This document shows, in pieces, positions 1 through 9,807 of a stretch of DNA of 64,000 nucleotides. The DNA is from Collimonas sp. OK242 (lineage in GTDB: Bacteria > Pseudomonadota > Gammaproteobacteria > Burkholderiales > Burkholderiaceae_D): assembly GCF_900107095.1 (NCBI RefSeq), contig NZ_FNOR01000003.1:186001-250000 (forward strand), written 5' to 3'. Numbering within the stretch: position 1 is the stretch's first letter; each line of letters starts with the position of its first letter. The position numbers and the translations under genes are program-made. The notes under the pieces are model-generated. The model was not told the DNA's origin and did not search any database. It worked only from the letters and a program-made list of their open reading frames with translations.

Positions 1-458
1 AAATAGGCGCCGATATCAGCCACCCAGACAATTACCAGGACCGACAATAAATACATGGGAGAGTGATGAAACAGCACCACAATCGCCAGGAAACAGCCGA
101 AAATCGCGATGGCGTAACTACCCGCAACCAGCCGGTTGCCCAGGCTGGCCAGGGGCGGCAGGCCCAGCCCAAGTGACGGCACAAAGCGCAAGCACCAGAT
201 TGCCACGCACAGTACAAACAATAAACGAATGTTGGGGCCGCTGCCGTAGACCATGATAGCCGTGAACAGGAGCCCGCCAGCCAGTCCCCAGGCGCGAGCC
301 GCTTGGCCGGAAGCGCCAAAGATCCTGGCGCTTTCCCAGATCGCCGCTGCAAAAAAGAGCGTCGAGACGACGGCGAATGCCGGGAAATAATTGAAGTACA
401 AAATCGGCAGCAAAACTGCCAGCAAGAGCAAGGCCGTGATGACACGCGTACGCAACAT
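1..458 (-). CDS. cdsA: Phosphatidate cytidylyltransferase CdsA, 5' part only
   Basis: CdsA makes CDP-diacylglycerol from phosphatidate and CTP, the branch point of phospholipid synthesis, in the inner membrane. The frame opens with ATG at 458 and runs off the left edge, giving 152 codons. The visible protein starts [18 protein letters not shown] and is a series of hydrophobic segments typical of the N-terminal two thirds of CdsA. The last visible residues, VWVADIGAYF, match the conserved approach to the catalytic signature. The start codon shares one base with the uppS stop (TGATG), so the two are translationally coupled. The order frr-uppS-cdsA is the conserved one in proteobacteria. The C-terminal signature lies outside the window. 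Confidence 0.93.
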   Translation of the reverse strand, partial: MLRTRVITALLLLAVLLPILYFNYFPAFAVVSTLFFAAAIWESARIFGASGQAARAWGLAGGLLFTAIMVYGSGPNIRLLFVLCVAIWCLRFVPSLGLGLPPLASLGNRLVAGSYAIAIFGCFLAIVVLFHHSPMYLLSVLVIVWVADIGAY

Positions 459-1240
459 CAGGAAGCCTGTTCCAGCAATTGCGCGCTGGTGCGCCCGAAG
501 CGACGCTCCCGTTGCTGATAAGAGGCAATTGCCTGGTCCAGCTCGTCGGCGCCGAAATCCGGCCAATAGGTATCGGTAAAATATAGCTCGCTATACGCCA
601 GCTGCCACAGCAGGAAATTGGAAATACGCTGCTCGCCGCCGGTACGGATAAACAGATCCGGCTCCGGTGCATAGGCCATGGCCAGATGCTGCGCCAGCTC
701 TTCCTCGGAAAATTCCCCGGTATCCTGCCCTGCACTGGCGGCAGCGCCTGCTGCGCGGCGCGCCGCCAGCATTTTTTTGACCGCCTGCATCACATCCCAA
801 CGGCCGCCGTAGTTGGCGCAGACGGTGACAGTCATTGCGGTGTTGCCGGCGGTTTTACGTTCGGCGTTGTCGATCATTTCCTGCAGCTTGGCATCGAAAC
901 GGCTTAAATCGCCGACTACTTTCAGGCGAATGCCGTTGGCGTGCATCTTGCCGACTTCGCGCTCCAGCGCCACCATGAACAAACGCATCAGCAGCGACAC
1001 TTCATCGGCGGGCCGGCGCCAGTTTTCAGAACTGAAAGCGAACAGCGTCAGGTATTCGACGCCGCGCACGGCACAAGCTTCGACCACCGCGCGCACTGCC
1101 TCTACGCCCTTGCCGTGACCGGCAACGCGCGGCAAAAAGCGACTGGTCGCCCAGCGGCCGTTGCCGTCCATGATAATGGCAACGTGCCGTGGCACTGTCG
1201 GGCTGGCTGGCAGCGCTTGCGTGGAACTTGTATGGGCCAT
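458..1240 (-). CDS. uppS: Isoprenyl transferase (undecaprenyl diphosphate synthase)
   Basis: UppS condenses isopentenyl diphosphate units in cis onto farnesyl diphosphate to make the C55 lipid carrier for peptidoglycan and O-antigen; it is cytosolic. At 260 aa it has the usual length. The catalytic Asp lies in MDGNGRWA (D25). [11 protein letters not shown] and the C-terminal [15 protein letters not shown] diphosphate-binding motif are intact. A 16-residue Ala/Gly-rich insert around residues 160-175 is a minor oddity. The gene follows frr by about 56 bp, where a short direct repeat (AGACCGGC three times, 1264-1291) lies. It overlaps cdsA by one base. Confidence 0.96.
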   Translation of the reverse strand: MAHTSSTQALPASPTVPRHVAIIMDGNGRWATSRFLPRVAGHGKGVEAVRAVVEACAVRGVEYLTLFAFSSENWRRPADEVSLLMRLFMVALEREVGKMHANGIRLKVVGDLSRFDAKLQEMIDNAERKTAGNTAMTVTVCANYGGRWDVMQAVKKMLAARRAAGAAASAGQDTGEFSEEELAQHLAMAYAPEPDLFIRTGGEQRISNFLLWQLAYSELYFTDTYWPDFGADELDQAIASYQQRERRFGRTSAQLLEQAS

Positions 1241-1296
1241 AAATAATGAAATAAGAAAAATGGAGACCGGCGTGGAGACCGGCAGACCGGCGCTAA

Positions 1297-1857
1297 CTAC
1301 ACCGTCAGGATCTCTTTTTCTTTATCGATCACTTGCTTGTCAATTTCAGCCACGGCCTTGTCCGTCAGTTTCTGGATTTCGTCCTGTGCACGACGCTCGT
1401 CGTCTTCCGAACATTCCTTATCCTTGACCAGCTTCTTCAAGCCTTCGTTGGCATCGCGCCGGATATTGCGAATTGCAATTTTTGCATCTTCCGCTTCACC
1501 CTTGACCAATTTCACCATTTCCTTGCGGCGTTCTTCTGTCAGCGGCGGCGTCGGCACCCGTATCATCTCGCCTTGGGTGGATGGGTTAAGGCCCAGATCG
1601 GATTCACGGATGGCCTTCTCGACCACTGCGATCATTTTCTTTTCAAATGGCTGCACGCCAATGGTGCGCGCATCGATCAGCGTCACATTGGCAACCTGGC
1701 TCAGATTGGTCGGGCTGCCGTAGTATTCCACCATGATGTGATCGAGAATCCCGGTGTGGGCGCGACCGGTACGTACTTTCGCCAGATCGGCACGCAAAGT
1801 CTCAAGCGACTTTTGCATTCTCAGTTCAGTATTCTTTTTAACTTCAGCAATGCTCAT
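1297..1857 (-). CDS. frr: Ribosome recycling factor
   Basis: RRF, with EF-G, splits the post-termination ribosome. The 186-aa product is standard length and carries the family features: [15 protein letters not shown] near the N-terminus, [10 protein letters not shown] in the middle and [11 protein letters not shown] in the last helix. The start at 1857 is preceded by AGGAGAG at a good Shine-Dalgarno distance. It lies downstream of pyrH on the same strand, separated by an AT-rich 125-bp spacer with two arrays of short tandem repeats, described separately. Confidence 0.97.
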   Translation of the reverse strand: MSIAEVKKNTELRMQKSLETLRADLAKVRTGRAHTGILDHIMVEYYGSPTNLSQVANVTLIDARTIGVQPFEKKMIAVVEKAIRESDLGLNPSTQGEMIRVPTPPLTEERRKEMVKLVKGEAEDAKIAIRNIRRDANEGLKKLVKDKECSEDDERRAQDEIQKLTDKAVAEIDKQVIDKEKEILTV

Positions 1858-1871
1858 GCTGCTCTCCTATT

Positions 1872-1962
1872 CGAAAACTTTAAAACGAAAACTTTAAAAA
1901 TTAATTACGTATTTGTGTAACTCATTTGCGCAATTTATTTGCGTAACTTATTTACGCAAACA
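1872..1962. repeat. Two adjacent short tandem repeat arrays in the pyrH-frr spacer
   Basis: Positions 1872-1899 are two perfect copies of a 14-bp unit (CGAAAACTTTAAAA). Positions 1911-1962 are four degenerate copies of a 13-bp unit: ATTTGTGTAACTC, ATTTGCGCAATTT, ATTTGCGTAACTT, ATTTACGCAAACA. The spacer is far richer in AT than the genes around it. It forms the leader region of frr when transcribed from pyrH. Confidence 0.85.
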
Positions 1963-1982
1963 TTGCAAATTACACAAATAAT

Positions 1983-2699
1983 TTAAACGTGCACCAAAGT
2001 ACCTTCATCCTCACCAATGATGACCCGCCTCAGCGCGCCCGGCTTGACGATGGAGAATACCTTGATCGGCAGTTTCTGGTCACGGCACAGGGCAAACGCG
2101 GTGGCATCCATGACTTGCAGATGCTTGGTGATCGCCTCATCGAAAGTGATGTGCGAATAGCGCGTTGCCGCCGGATCTTTATTTGGATCCGCGCTATAGA
2201 CGCCGTCAACCTTGGTCGCCTTCAGGACGATTTCCGCGCCGATTTCCGAACCGCGCAGCGCCGCTGCAGTATCGGTGGTAAAAAACGGATTACCGGTACC
2301 CGCTGCAAAGATGACAATTTTCCCTTCTTCCAGATATTGCAGGGCTTTAGGCCGCACATAAGGCTCGACTACCTGTTCGATACTGATTGCCGACATGACA
2401 CGGGCCGTGAGGCCTTTTTGCCGCATGGCGTCTGCCAATGCCAGCGAATTCATTACTGTTGCCAGCATGCCCATATAGTCGGCGGTGGCGCGATCCATAC
2501 CCTGGGCGCCCGGCGCTACGCCGCGGAAAATATTACCGCCGCCGATCACGATCGCCAGTTCAACGCCTAACTCGGCCACTTCGGCGACATCGGCAACCAT
2601 GCGATCGATCGTCGCACGATTGATGCCATAGGCGTCATCGCCCATCAGGGCCTCACCGGAGAGTTTCAGGAGAACACGCTTATAAGCTGGTTTTGTCAT
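1983..2699 (-). CDS. pyrH: UMP kinase
   Basis: PyrH is the bacterial hexameric uridylate kinase that phosphorylates UMP to UDP, an amino-acid-kinase-fold enzyme unrelated to eukaryotic UMP/CMP kinase. The 238-aa product has the N-terminal KLSGEALMG phosphate-binding loop, [10 protein letters not shown], and the [12 protein letters not shown] segment that marks the family. Start ATG at 2699. It lies downstream of tsf, whose terminator (2919-2942) suggests that pyrH-frr-uppS-cdsA has its own promoter in 2700-2918. I did not find a convincing -35/-10 pair there. Confidence 0.97.
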   Translation of the reverse strand: MTKPAYKRVLLKLSGEALMGDDAYGINRATIDRMVADVAEVAELGVELAIVIGGGNIFRGVAPGAQGMDRATADYMGMLATVMNSLALADAMRQKGLTARVMSAISIEQVVEPYVRPKALQYLEEGKIVIFAAGTGNPFFTTDTAAALRGSEIGAEIVLKATKVDGVYSADPNKDPAATRYSHITFDEAITKHLQVMDATAFALCRDQKLPIKVFSIVKPGALRRVIIGEDEGTLVHV

Positions 2700-2918
2700 G
2701 GTCTGGGCCCCTTGTGGCTTTCCGATTGATTCACATTTGTATTGGTCAATGCCTGGACTGCAGCGCCATTGTCAGGCCAAACCGCAGCAAAATCCACTAT
2801 CAGCGCGATTTAGAACAATCAGCGCCGATTCCTGCGACTTTCCCCACCCCTGGATATGGGGCGGGATTCAGCAAGGCATTCCTTAGTCTTCGGCTTGGGA
2901 AGAAAATTCCTCAGAGCC

Positions 2919-2942
2919 AAAAAAACGGGCCTTTCGGCCCGT
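2919..2942 (-). terminator. Intrinsic terminator after tsf
   Basis: Read on the minus strand: a 7-bp stem ACGGGCC / GGCCCGT with a GAAA tetraloop, followed directly by TTTTTTT. It starts about 8 nt past the tsf stop codon. Confidence 0.9.
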
Positions 2943-2950
2943 ATTCTTGC

Positions 2951-3832
2951 TTACGCCTGCTTGGCCGCAGCAACCGTCGCTGCAACTTCCGCAGCGAAGT
3001 CATCTTGTTTCTTCTCGATGCCTTCACCGACCACAAACATGGTGAACGATTTAACGCTGGCGTTAGCTGCCTTCAGCATTTGTTCAACAGTTTGCTTGTC
3101 GTTCTTGACGAAAGTCTGGTTCAGCAGGGAAACTTCCTTCAGGAATTTCTGTATCGAACCGTCAATCATCTTGGCCGCGATGTCGGCCGGCTTGCCGGAT
3201 TCAGCCGCCTTCAAGGTTGCTACCGAACGCTCTTTTTCGATCAGCTCAGCTGGCACCTGGTCCGACGACAGCGAGACCGGCTTCATCGCAGCGATGTGCA
3301 TGGCCACGTCTTTACCGACTTGTTCGTCAGCGCCGTCGAATTCAACCATCACGCCGATACGTGTGCCGTGCAGGTACGAAACCAGCTTGGCGGCAGTATC
3401 AAAGCGTGTGAAACGACGAATCGACATGTTTTCGCCGATACGGCCGATCAGGGCAGCGCGAGTTGCCTCAACAGTGCTGCCGTCGAGTGGCAGAGCCGAC
3501 AAGGCAGCCACGTCAGCCGGATTGTTTTCTGCGACCAGCTTGGCGCAAGCATTTGCCAGGCCCAGGAAATCGTCGTTCTTGGTGACGAAGTCGGTTTCGC
3601 AGTTAACTTCCACCAGGGCGCCAACGCCGCCGGCGATATAAGCTGCGACTACGCCTTCAGCTGTGACACGGGAAGCAGCCTTGGAAGCCTTGCCACCCAG
3701 TTTGACGCGCAGGATTTCTTCCGCCTTGTCCATGTCGCCGCCAGCTTCGGTCAACGCTTTTTTGCATTCCATCATAGGCGCATCAGTCTTTGCGCGCAGT
3801 TCGCCTACCAGTGCTGCTGTAATTGCCGCCAT
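2951..3832 (-). CDS. tsf: Translation elongation factor Ts
   Basis: EF-Ts is the nucleotide exchange factor of EF-Tu. The 293-aa product shows the N-terminal UBA-like domain followed by the signature [15 protein letters not shown] and the second motif [13 protein letters not shown]. Length is normal. It is the second gene of the rpsB-tsf pair, separated from rpsB by about 195 bp with a terminator-like hairpin (3967-3995). It ends just before a strong terminator. Confidence 0.98.
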   Translation of the reverse strand: MAAITAALVGELRAKTDAPMMECKKALTEAGGDMDKAEEILRVKLGGKASKAASRVTAEGVVAAYIAGGVGALVEVNCETDFVTKNDDFLGLANACAKLVAENNPADVAALSALPLDGSTVEATRAALIGRIGENMSIRRFTRFDTAAKLVSYLHGTRIGVMVEFDGADEQVGKDVAMHIAAMKPVSLSSDQVPAELIEKERSVATLKAAESGKPADIAAKMIDGSIQKFLKEVSLLNQTFVKNDKQTVEQMLKAANASVKSFTMFVVGEGIEKKQDDFAAEVAATVAAAKQA

Positions 3833-3966
3833 ACTATTCTCCTAGCTCAGTTGATGCTGTTTTTGCTGATCTGCCGAACGGCCACCGCTGTGCAGTGCGC
3901 CCGATCATCAGTTTTTCCAGCATCATCATTCAAAATATATTCGGGTAAAAAATAAGCAAGTGATAC

Positions 3967-3995
3967 AAAAAAAGGGGCAACTACGGCCCCTTTTT
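3967..3995 (-). terminator. Terminator/attenuator between rpsB and tsf
   Basis: On the minus strand, AAAAAGGGGC and GCCCCTTTTT pair around a 7-nt loop with a T-run, about 30 nt past the rpsB stop. It is a complete intrinsic terminator lying inside what is normally a two-gene operon. A partial terminator at this place is known in Escherichia coli. Here it probably lowers tsf expression relative to rpsB, or tsf has its own promoter in 3833-3960. Confidence 0.85.
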
Positions 3996-4026
3996 ATTCT
4001 GAAGCATAAGACCTCAGATTCAGGGA

Positions 4027-4782
4027 TTAAGCCTGATCGTTAACTTCAACGAATTCGTCGCCCGCCGCGCCTTTGATAGCTTCGACCACGTCGTTGACTG
4101 CATTGGCACGACCTTCCAGGATCGCATCGGCAACACCGCGAGCGTACAGGGCGATTGCCTTGGACGAGTCATCGTTACCAGGGATAACGTAAGTCACGCC
4201 GTCTGGCGAGTGGTTGGTATCAACCACGCCGATAACCGGGATGCCCAGCTTGGCAGCTTCAGTGATTGCGCCCTTGTGGTAGCCGACGTCGATCACGAAA
4301 ATTGCGTCAGGAATGCCGCCCATGTCCTTGATGCCGCCGATAGCTTTTTGCAGCTTGACCAGCTCACGCTGGAACATCAGGCCTTCTTTTTTGCTCAGCT
4401 TCTCAACCGAACCGTCTTCAATCGAAGCTTCCATTTCTTTCAGGCGCTTGATCGATGTCTTGATGGTCTTGAAGTTGGTCAGCATGCCGCCCAGCCAGCG
4501 CTGGTCAACGAAAGGCGAACCCGAACGCGCTGCTTCGGCAGCAACGATTTCGCGCGCCTGGCGCTTGGTGCCGACAAACAGGATGTTGCCGCGGTTGGAT
4601 GACAATTGGCGGATGTACTTCATCGCCTCTTGGTACATGCCAAGGGTCTTTTCCAGGTTGACGATATGAATTTTGTTGCGGTGACCGAAGATGAACGGCG
4701 CCATCTTTGGGTTCCAGAAACGAGTTTGGTGACCGAAATGGACACCGGCTTCCAGCATTTCACGCATTGTTACTGACGACAT
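4027..4782 (-). CDS. rpsB: Small ribosomal subunit protein uS2
   Basis: Ribosomal protein S2 of the 30S subunit, 251 aa from the ATG at 4782. That start is chosen because it gives the conserved N-terminus [19 protein letters not shown] and is preceded by GGAGAAAATT. The open frame extends 47 codons further upstream but that part is leader sequence. Conserved blocks [22 protein letters not shown] and [12 protein letters not shown] are all present. The gene is divergent from map, as in many proteobacteria. Confidence 0.98.
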   Translation of the reverse strand: MSSVTMREMLEAGVHFGHQTRFWNPKMAPFIFGHRNKIHIVNLEKTLGMYQEAMKYIRQLSSNRGNILFVGTKRQAREIVAAEAARSGSPFVDQRWLGGMLTNFKTIKTSIKRLKEMEASIEDGSVEKLSKKEGLMFQRELVKLQKAIGGIKDMGGIPDAIFVIDVGYHKGAITEAAKLGIPVIGVVDTNHSPDGVTYVIPGNDDSSKAIALYARGVADAILEGRANAVNDVVEAIKGAAGDEFVEVNDQA

Positions 4783-4945
4783 AATTTTCTCCAGGGTTAG
4801 GTCTGGAACCCGCTCAGTCACCGCAGTTGCCCTAGACTTGCCAGACAAAAACAGCACCCTTTTCGAGCGGATTCGCGCTTTTAAAACCAGTTTCAAACAC
4901 GAAACAAACAAGGTATAGCCCAATAACTATTCGAGCTAACCCAAG

Positions 4946-4975
4946 ATTGTACCGCAAAACCCCCGACTTCTTCAA
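4946..4975 (-). promoter_or_regulatory. Candidate sigma-70 promoter of rpsB
   Basis: On the minus strand, a -35 TTGAAG (4975-4970) and a -10 TACAAT (4951-4946) are separated by 18 bp. The resulting leader would be about 155 nt, long enough to house the S2 autoregulatory structure known for rpsB in other proteobacteria. The spacer 4783-5112 otherwise holds only this leader and the map promoter. Confidence 0.6.
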
Positions 4976-5018
4976 GCACCGCGAGGCATATCTTTAAGCG
5001 CATCTGGTTGGCGTCGTT

Positions 5019-5024
5019 TATAAT
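5019..5024 (+). promoter_or_regulatory. Candidate -10 box of map
   Basis: A perfect TATAAT lies about 90 bp before the map start. The -35 element is poor, so only the -10 is recorded. Confidence 0.45.
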
Positions 5025-5112
5025 CGTCTCCTGACTGAATCCAGGCGCTTTTGCAGCTTTTGCCGCGCCTTTTGCTAAAGAATCCACCGATTTTTCTCGA
5101 TTTTCCTATCTT

Positions 5113-5931
5113 ATGACCTCTATCTCCATCAAAACCGCCGAAGATATTGCCGGCATGCGCGTTGCCGGCAGGCTTGCTTCGGAAGTGCTCGATTACATCA
5201 CGCCCTTTGTCAAAGCCGGCGTCACCACCGGCGAGCTGGATCGCCTGTGCCACGAATACATGACGAATGTGCAAGACACCATCCCTGCTCCGCTGAATTA
5301 TTGCCCGCCCGGCTATACGCCTTATCCGAAAGCCATCTGCACCTCGGTCAATGACGTCATCTGCCACGGCATCCCGGGCGACAAGGTGCTGAAAAGCGGC
5401 GATGTCGTGAATCTCGACATCACCGTGATCAAGAACGGCTATCACGGCGACACCAGCCGCATGTTTTATGTCGGCGAACCGTCGATCATGGCCAAACGCC
5501 TGGGCGACATCACCTATGAGTGCATGTGGCTGGGCATTGCCAAGATCAAACCGGGCGCGCATCTGGGCGATATCGGCCATGTGATTCAGCAGCACGCTGA
5601 AAAAGCCGGCTACAGCGTAGTCCGCGAATTTTGCGGCCACGGCATCGGCAAGGTATTCCACGAAGAGCCGCAGGTATTGCATTATGGCCGCCCCGGCACG
5701 CTGGAACGACTTGAGGCCGGCATGATTTTCACGGTCGAGCCGATGATCAACGCCGGCCGCCGCGACATTCGCGAAATGGGCGACGGCTGGACCATCAAGA
5801 CCAAGGATCGCAGCCTGTCGGCACAATGGGAACATACCGTGCTGGTTACCGAAACCGGTTACGAAATACTGACCGTATCCGCGGGTACGCCGCCGCCGCC
5901 TGCCTTTATCCAGCAAGCAAGCGCCGCCTGA
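5113..5931 (+). CDS. map: Methionine aminopeptidase, type I
   Basis: MetAP removes the initiator methionine after PDF has removed the formyl group. The 272-aa protein has all five metal ligands in context: the two Asp in VNLDITVIKNGYHGDTSR, His in FCGHGIGKVFHEEP, Glu in FTVEPMIN and Glu in WEHTVLVT. ICHGIPGD supplies the substrate His. There is no N-terminal zinc-finger extension. It is divergent from rpsB and is followed 12 bp later by glnD, so the two are probably cotranscribed. No clear Shine-Dalgarno precedes the ATG. Confidence 0.97.
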   Translation: MTSISIKTAEDIAGMRVAGRLASEVLDYITPFVKAGVTTGELDRLCHEYMTNVQDTIPAPLNYCPPGYTPYPKAICTSVNDVICHGIPGDKVLKSGDVVNLDITVIKNGYHGDTSRMFYVGEPSIMAKRLGDITYECMWLGIAKIKPGAHLGDIGHVIQQHAEKAGYSVVREFCGHGIGKVFHEEPQVLHYGRPGTLERLEAGMIFTVEPMINAGRRDIREMGDGWTIKTKDRSLSAQWEHTVLVTETGYEILTVSAGTPPPPAFIQQASAA

Positions 5932-5943
5932 GCCCAAGAAAAC

Positions 5944-8496
5944 ATGACGACCCTTGCCGCGACTCTCAAAAAACAGCTTAGGACCGAGCGGCAAACCATC
6001 ATCTCTACCTTCCTGGCAGACGGCAAACCGGGTGAGCTGCTAACGGCGTTACGGCGCAGTGTCGACATCGCCCTGACGCAAGCCTGGAAAATGCTGGAAA
6101 TGCCGCCCGGCGCGGCTCTGGTAGCGGTTGGCGGTTATGGCCGCGGCGAATTATTTCCGCATTCCGACGTTGACGTCCTGATACTGCTGGATGCCAGCCC
6201 CGACGCCGAATTACGCGCCAGGCTGGAACAACTGGTGCAGCTGTTCTGGGATATCGGCCTGGAAATCGGCCACAGCATCCGCACCGTAGACGAATGCCTG
6301 AGCGAATCCGCTATCGACATCACGGTCCAGACCAGCTTGCTGGAAGCCCGGCTGGTAAGCGGCAATCAGCCGCTGTTCCTGCAACTTCAGGAACGCTGCA
6401 ACGCAGCCATGGATGCCTGCGCCTTTTTCCAGGAAAAAATCCTGGAAATGCGCCAGCGCCACGTCAAGTATGAAGATACGCCGTACAGCCTGGAACCGAA
6501 CTGCAAGGAAAGCCCGGGCGGCTTGCGCGACCTGCAAGTAATCCTGTGGGTAGCGAAGGCTGCCGGCCTTGGCGAATCGTGGCCCAAGCTGGCCCAGCGC
6601 GGCTTGATCACCGCCGCCGAAGCACGGCAGCTGTCGCGCCAGGAACGCGCTTTCAAGGATATCCGGATTCGCCTCCACATCTACACCAATCGCCGCGAAG
6701 ATCGCCTGGTGTTCGATGTCCAGACGCCGATCGCCGAAGCGTTGGGTTTCCAGACCACGGAAACCCGGCGCGCCAGCGAGTACCTGATGCAGCGTTATTA
6801 CTGGGCTGCCAAGGCAGTTACCCAGCTCAACACCATCCTGCTGCAGAACATCGAAGTACAGCTGTTCCCGCAACCGATGGTGCCGCAACGCGTCAACGAC
6901 CGCTTCAACCAGCTTAACGGCCTGATCGACATGGCCCACGACAACCTGTTTAAAACCACGCCGTCGGCGATGCTGGAAGTGTTCCTGTTGCTGTCCCAGC
7001 ATAGCGAGCTGAAAGACATGACCGCGCGCACCCGGCGCGCGCTGTGGCATGCGCGCGTCAAGATCGACAACAGTTTTCGTCGCGATCCGGTGAATCGCTC
7101 GCTGTTCATCCAGATCATCCAGGCGCCGCAAGGAATTACCCACGCGCTGCGCGGCATGAATGACACCAGTATCCTGGGCCGTTACCTGCCGAATTTCCGG
7201 CGCATCGTCGGCCAGATGCAGCACGATCTGTTTCATGTCTACACGGTTGACCAGCATATCCTGATGGTGGTGCGCAATGTGCGGCGCTTCACGATGAGCG
7301 AACATGCCCATGAATACCCGTTTTGCAGCCAGCTGATCGCCAATTTCCCGCGTTCCTGGCTGTTGTATGTGGCCGCCTTGTTCCACGACATCGCCAAGGG
7401 CCGCGGCGGCGATCACTCCAAATTGGGCATGACCGATGCCTTGCATTTCTGCCAGCAGCATGGCTTATCGGCGGAGGATACCGCGCTGGTGGTGTTCCTG
7501 GTCGAGCATCATCTGACCATGTCGCAAGTAGCGCAAAAGCAGGATTTATCGGATCCCGAGGTCATCCTCAACTTTGCCCATGCCGTCAAGGACGAACGGC
7601 ACCTGACCGCGCTGTATTTGCTGACCGTGGCCGATATACGCGGCACCAGTCCGAAGGTGTGGAACGCCTGGAAAGGCAAGCTGCTGGAAGATTTGTACCG
7701 CATGACCTTGCGGGTACTCGGCGGCGAAGCGCCGTCGGCCGATCGCGAATTGAAGAATCGCCAGGAAGAAGCTTTGAAAACCCTGCGCCTGTATGGTTTG
7801 GCGCAGGACGCCCACGAACATTTGTGGCGGCAACTCGACGTCGCCTACTTCTTGCGCCACGACGCCTCCGACATTGCCTGGCAAACCCGCTCCTTCTACA
7901 ACCAGACCGACAGCGCCGTGCCGATCGTCAAGTGCCGCCTGGCGCCGATCGGCGAAGGTTTGCAGGTTGCGGTCTACACCAAGGACCGGAGCGACCTGTT
8001 CATCCGCATCTGCAGCTATTTCGACAGCAAGAATTTCAGCATCCTCGACGCCAAGATCCAGACTACCCGGCATGGCTACGCACTCGATTCCTTCCTGATC
8101 AGCGCACCGCTGTTTGCCAAGCATTATCGCGACATCATCAATCTGATCGAGCATGAACTGACCCTGTTGCTGCAAACCGACGCGCCACTGCCGGCGCCAT
8201 CCAAAGGCCGCCTGTCGCGCCTGTCGCGCGCCTTCCCGGTGACGCCCACGGTCGACCTGCGTCCGGACGAGCGCGGCCAGTATTACCTGCTGTCGATTAC
8301 TGCCAACGACCGCACCGGGCTGCTGTTTGCGGTTGCCAGCGTGCTCGCCAAGCACAAGATCAATTTGCACACCGCCAAGATCATGACGCTCGGCGAGCGG
8401 GTCGAAGACGTGTTCCTGGTCGACGGCAATGCGCTCAGCCATGCGCGCCTGCAGATCCAGCTTGAAACCGATTTGCTGGATGCATTGCATATCTAG
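5944..8496 (+). CDS. glnD: Bifunctional PII uridylyltransferase / uridylyl-removing enzyme GlnD
   Basis: GlnD senses glutamine and uridylylates or deuridylylates PII proteins, the top of the Ntr cascade. The 850-aa product has the expected domain order. The nucleotidyltransferase domain has [15 protein letters not shown] at about residues 62-76, giving the metal-binding Asp pair. A GlnD linker region follows. The HD hydrolase domain shows [13 protein letters not shown] near residue 480. Two C-terminal ACT domains lie at about 680-750 and 780-850, the second with [19 protein letters not shown]. It lies close behind map. Confidence 0.97.
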   Translation: MTTLAATLKKQLRTERQTIISTFLADGKPGELLTALRRSVDIALTQAWKMLEMPPGAALVAVGGYGRGELFPHSDVDVLILLDASPDAELRARLEQLVQLFWDIGLEIGHSIRTVDECLSESAIDITVQTSLLEARLVSGNQPLFLQLQERCNAAMDACAFFQEKILEMRQRHVKYEDTPYSLEPNCKESPGGLRDLQVILWVAKAAGLGESWPKLAQRGLITAAEARQLSRQERAFKDIRIRLHIYTNRREDRLVFDVQTPIAEALGFQTTETRRASEYLMQRYYWAAKAVTQLNTILLQNIEVQLFPQPMVPQRVNDRFNQLNGLIDMAHDNLFKTTPSAMLEVFLLLSQHSELKDMTARTRRALWHARVKIDNSFRRDPVNRSLFIQIIQAPQGITHALRGMNDTSILGRYLPNFRRIVGQMQHDLFHVYTVDQHILMVVRNVRRFTMSEHAHEYPFCSQLIANFPRSWLLYVAALFHDIAKGRGGDHSKLGMTDALHFCQQHGLSAEDTALVVFLVEHHLTMSQVAQKQDLSDPEVILNFAHAVKDERHLTALYLLTVADIRGTSPKVWNAWKGKLLEDLYRMTLRVLGGEAPSADRELKNRQEEALKTLRLYGLAQDAHEHLWRQLDVAYFLRHDASDIAWQTRSFYNQTDSAVPIVKCRLAPIGEGLQVAVYTKDRSDLFIRICSYFDSKNFSILDAKIQTTRHGYALDSFLISAPLFAKHYRDIINLIEHELTLLLQTDAPLPAPSKGRLSRLSRAFPVTPTVDLRPDERGQYYLLSITANDRTGLLFAVASVLAKHKINLHTAKIMTLGERVEDVFLVDGNALSHARLQIQLETDLLDALHI

Positions 8497-8529
8497 CTAG
8501 CCTGCCTAGCAGTTTTGTTTTTTTATTCT
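8496..8529 (+). terminator. Weak terminator-like hairpin after glnD
   Basis: A 5-bp stem GCTAG / CTAGC with a 5-nt loop is followed by a T-rich run. The stem is short, so it is at best a partial terminator before the next gene. Confidence 0.3.
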
Positions 8530-8548
8530 TCTTATTTTTTTGCACTCC

Positions 8549-9295
8549 ATGACCGAACCATTACGCCTTTCCAAACGCATGTCAGAACTCGGGCTATGCT
8601 CGCGCCGCGAAGCCGATGAGTGGATAGCCCGCGGCTGGGTCCGGGTTGACGGCATCGTCGTATCGGAACTCGGCAGCAAAGTGCTGCCCAGCCAGCGCAT
8701 CAGCGTAGAACGCCAGGCCGCGGCCGAGCAATCGAAACGCGTCACCATCCTGATCAACAAGCCGGTCGGCTACGTCAGCGGCCAGGCTGAAGATGGTTAC
8801 CAACCGGCGGTAGCGCTGATCAAGGAAGCCAATCGCTGGAGCGAAGACCGCTCGCCGACCTTGTTCCATCCAACCCAGCTGCGCAGCCTGGTGCCGGCCG
8901 GCCGGCTCGACATCGATTCAGTCGGTTTGCTGGTGCTGACCCAGGATGGCCGCATCGCCAAGCATCTGATCGGCGAAGAAACCAGCGTCGACAAGGAATA
9001 CCTGGTGCGGGTGCGCTATACCAAAGGCGACAAGCTGCCCGACGCTGAGTTGCGTCGCCTCAATCACGGCCTGACGCTGGACGGCAAACGGCTCAAGCCG
9101 GCCATCGTCAAATGGCAAAACGAAGACCAGCTGAGTTTTACTTTGCGCGAAGGCAAAAAGCGCCAGATCCGCCGCATGTGCGATATGGTCGGGCTTAAGG
9201 TGCTGGGCTTGAAACGGGTGCGGATTGGCGGCGTGAAACTGGGGAATCTGCCGGAAGGGCAATGGCGTTACCTGGGTGCGGACGAGCAGTTTTGA
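8549..9295 (+). CDS. RsuA/RluF-family rRNA pseudouridine synthase
   Basis: It isomerises a uridine in rRNA to pseudouridine. The 248-aa protein begins with an S4 RNA-binding domain (RLSKRMSELGLCSRREADEWI), then the catalytic domain with VPAGRLDIDSVGLLVLTQDG, in which the Asp of GRLD is the catalytic residue. It ends with GKKRQIRRMCDMVGLKV, typical of the RsuA/RluB/E/F group. Overall it looks most like RluF (23S U2604), but substrate assignment within the group is not safe from sequence alone. ATG 8549 is chosen over an upstream TTG at 8540. No good ribosome binding site is visible. Confidence 0.88.
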   Translation: MTEPLRLSKRMSELGLCSRREADEWIARGWVRVDGIVVSELGSKVLPSQRISVERQAAAEQSKRVTILINKPVGYVSGQAEDGYQPAVALIKEANRWSEDRSPTLFHPTQLRSLVPAGRLDIDSVGLLVLTQDGRIAKHLIGEETSVDKEYLVRVRYTKGDKLPDAELRRLNHGLTLDGKRLKPAIVKWQNEDQLSFTLREGKKRQIRRMCDMVGLKVLGLKRVRIGGVKLGNLPEGQWRYLGADEQF

Positions 9296-9301
9296 ACTAT
9301 A

Positions 9302-9327
9302 GCGTGGGCAAATTTTTCTGCCCACGC
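9302..9327. terminator. Hairpin between convergent genes
   Basis: A perfect 9-bp stem GCGTGGGCA / TGCCCACGC with an 8-nt T-rich loop sits between the convergent stops of the pseudouridine synthase and the DUF1854 gene. It lacks a T-tract after the stem on either strand, so efficiency is uncertain. Confidence 0.5.
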
Positions 9328-9336
9328 CTGACCGCG

Positions 9337-9807
9337 CTACAAGAAGCGATCCAAAATCTTGCGGCTGGCTTTATCCAGCGCTTGCGTATCGCGTATCAAA
9401 AACTGCACGCCGTGGCTGTCGGCGATCAATAAGCTGGTCGCCACGATACGGCGAATATCCTCTTCGCCTTTCAGCGTAAAAGAAGCATCGCCGCGATTGG
9501 TTTCCACGTACCAGGTGCTGGGTGCGGTGAAACTCGACACCCGTTGAATGCGCCGGATTTCCGGCATGAATTCGCGGCTCGCCAATTCCTTTTCGACCAT
9601 CGCCCGGGTTGCATCCGGCAATGCCGTCAGGCGTGAAATCCAGGCCAGCTCCTGGCCATCGGCGCTCACCAGGGAAATGCCGTCGTCCGGCGCGCCGATA
9701 GGAAAAGCGCGTACCGGCACCACGCCTTCGTGCACCTCGCCATTCGCACCGGTAAATACCAGGCGGCCAAAGGTGTTGCGGCTTAGTTTGAAATCATGTG
9801 TTGTCAT
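9337..9807 (-). CDS. Cyanophycin-associated DUF1854 protein
   Basis: A 156-aa soluble protein with no signal peptide or membrane segment. Its pattern (LVFTGANGEVHEGVVPVRAFPI, and EIRRIQRVSSFTAPSTWYV in the second half) corresponds to the DUF1854 family. Family annotation links DUF1854 proteins to cyanophycin loci; no biochemical role is known to me. Its start overlaps the stop of the ABC exporter gene by four bases (ATGA), so the two are made together. The presence of a DUF1854 partner next to the exporter and synthetases supports a role in moving or sensing cyanophycin or its precursors; that is inference. Confidence 0.85.
   Translation of the reverse strand: MTTHDFKLSRNTFGRLVFTGANGEVHEGVVPVRAFPIGAPDDGISLVSADGQELAWISRLTALPDATRAMVEKELASREFMPEIRRIQRVSSFTAPSTWYVETNRGDASFTLKGEEDIRRIVATSLLIADSHGVQFLIRDTQALDKASRKILDRFL

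Noticed and set aside
2693-3955. 420-codon plus-strand open frame antisense to tsf
   Set aside because: It lies opposite a certain tsf gene and its terminator. Composition reflects tsf codon use, and there is no domain or ribosome binding site.
6211-7461. 416-codon minus-strand frame opposite glnD
   Set aside because: Shadow of glnD; the sense protein has all catalytic motifs and the antisense has none.
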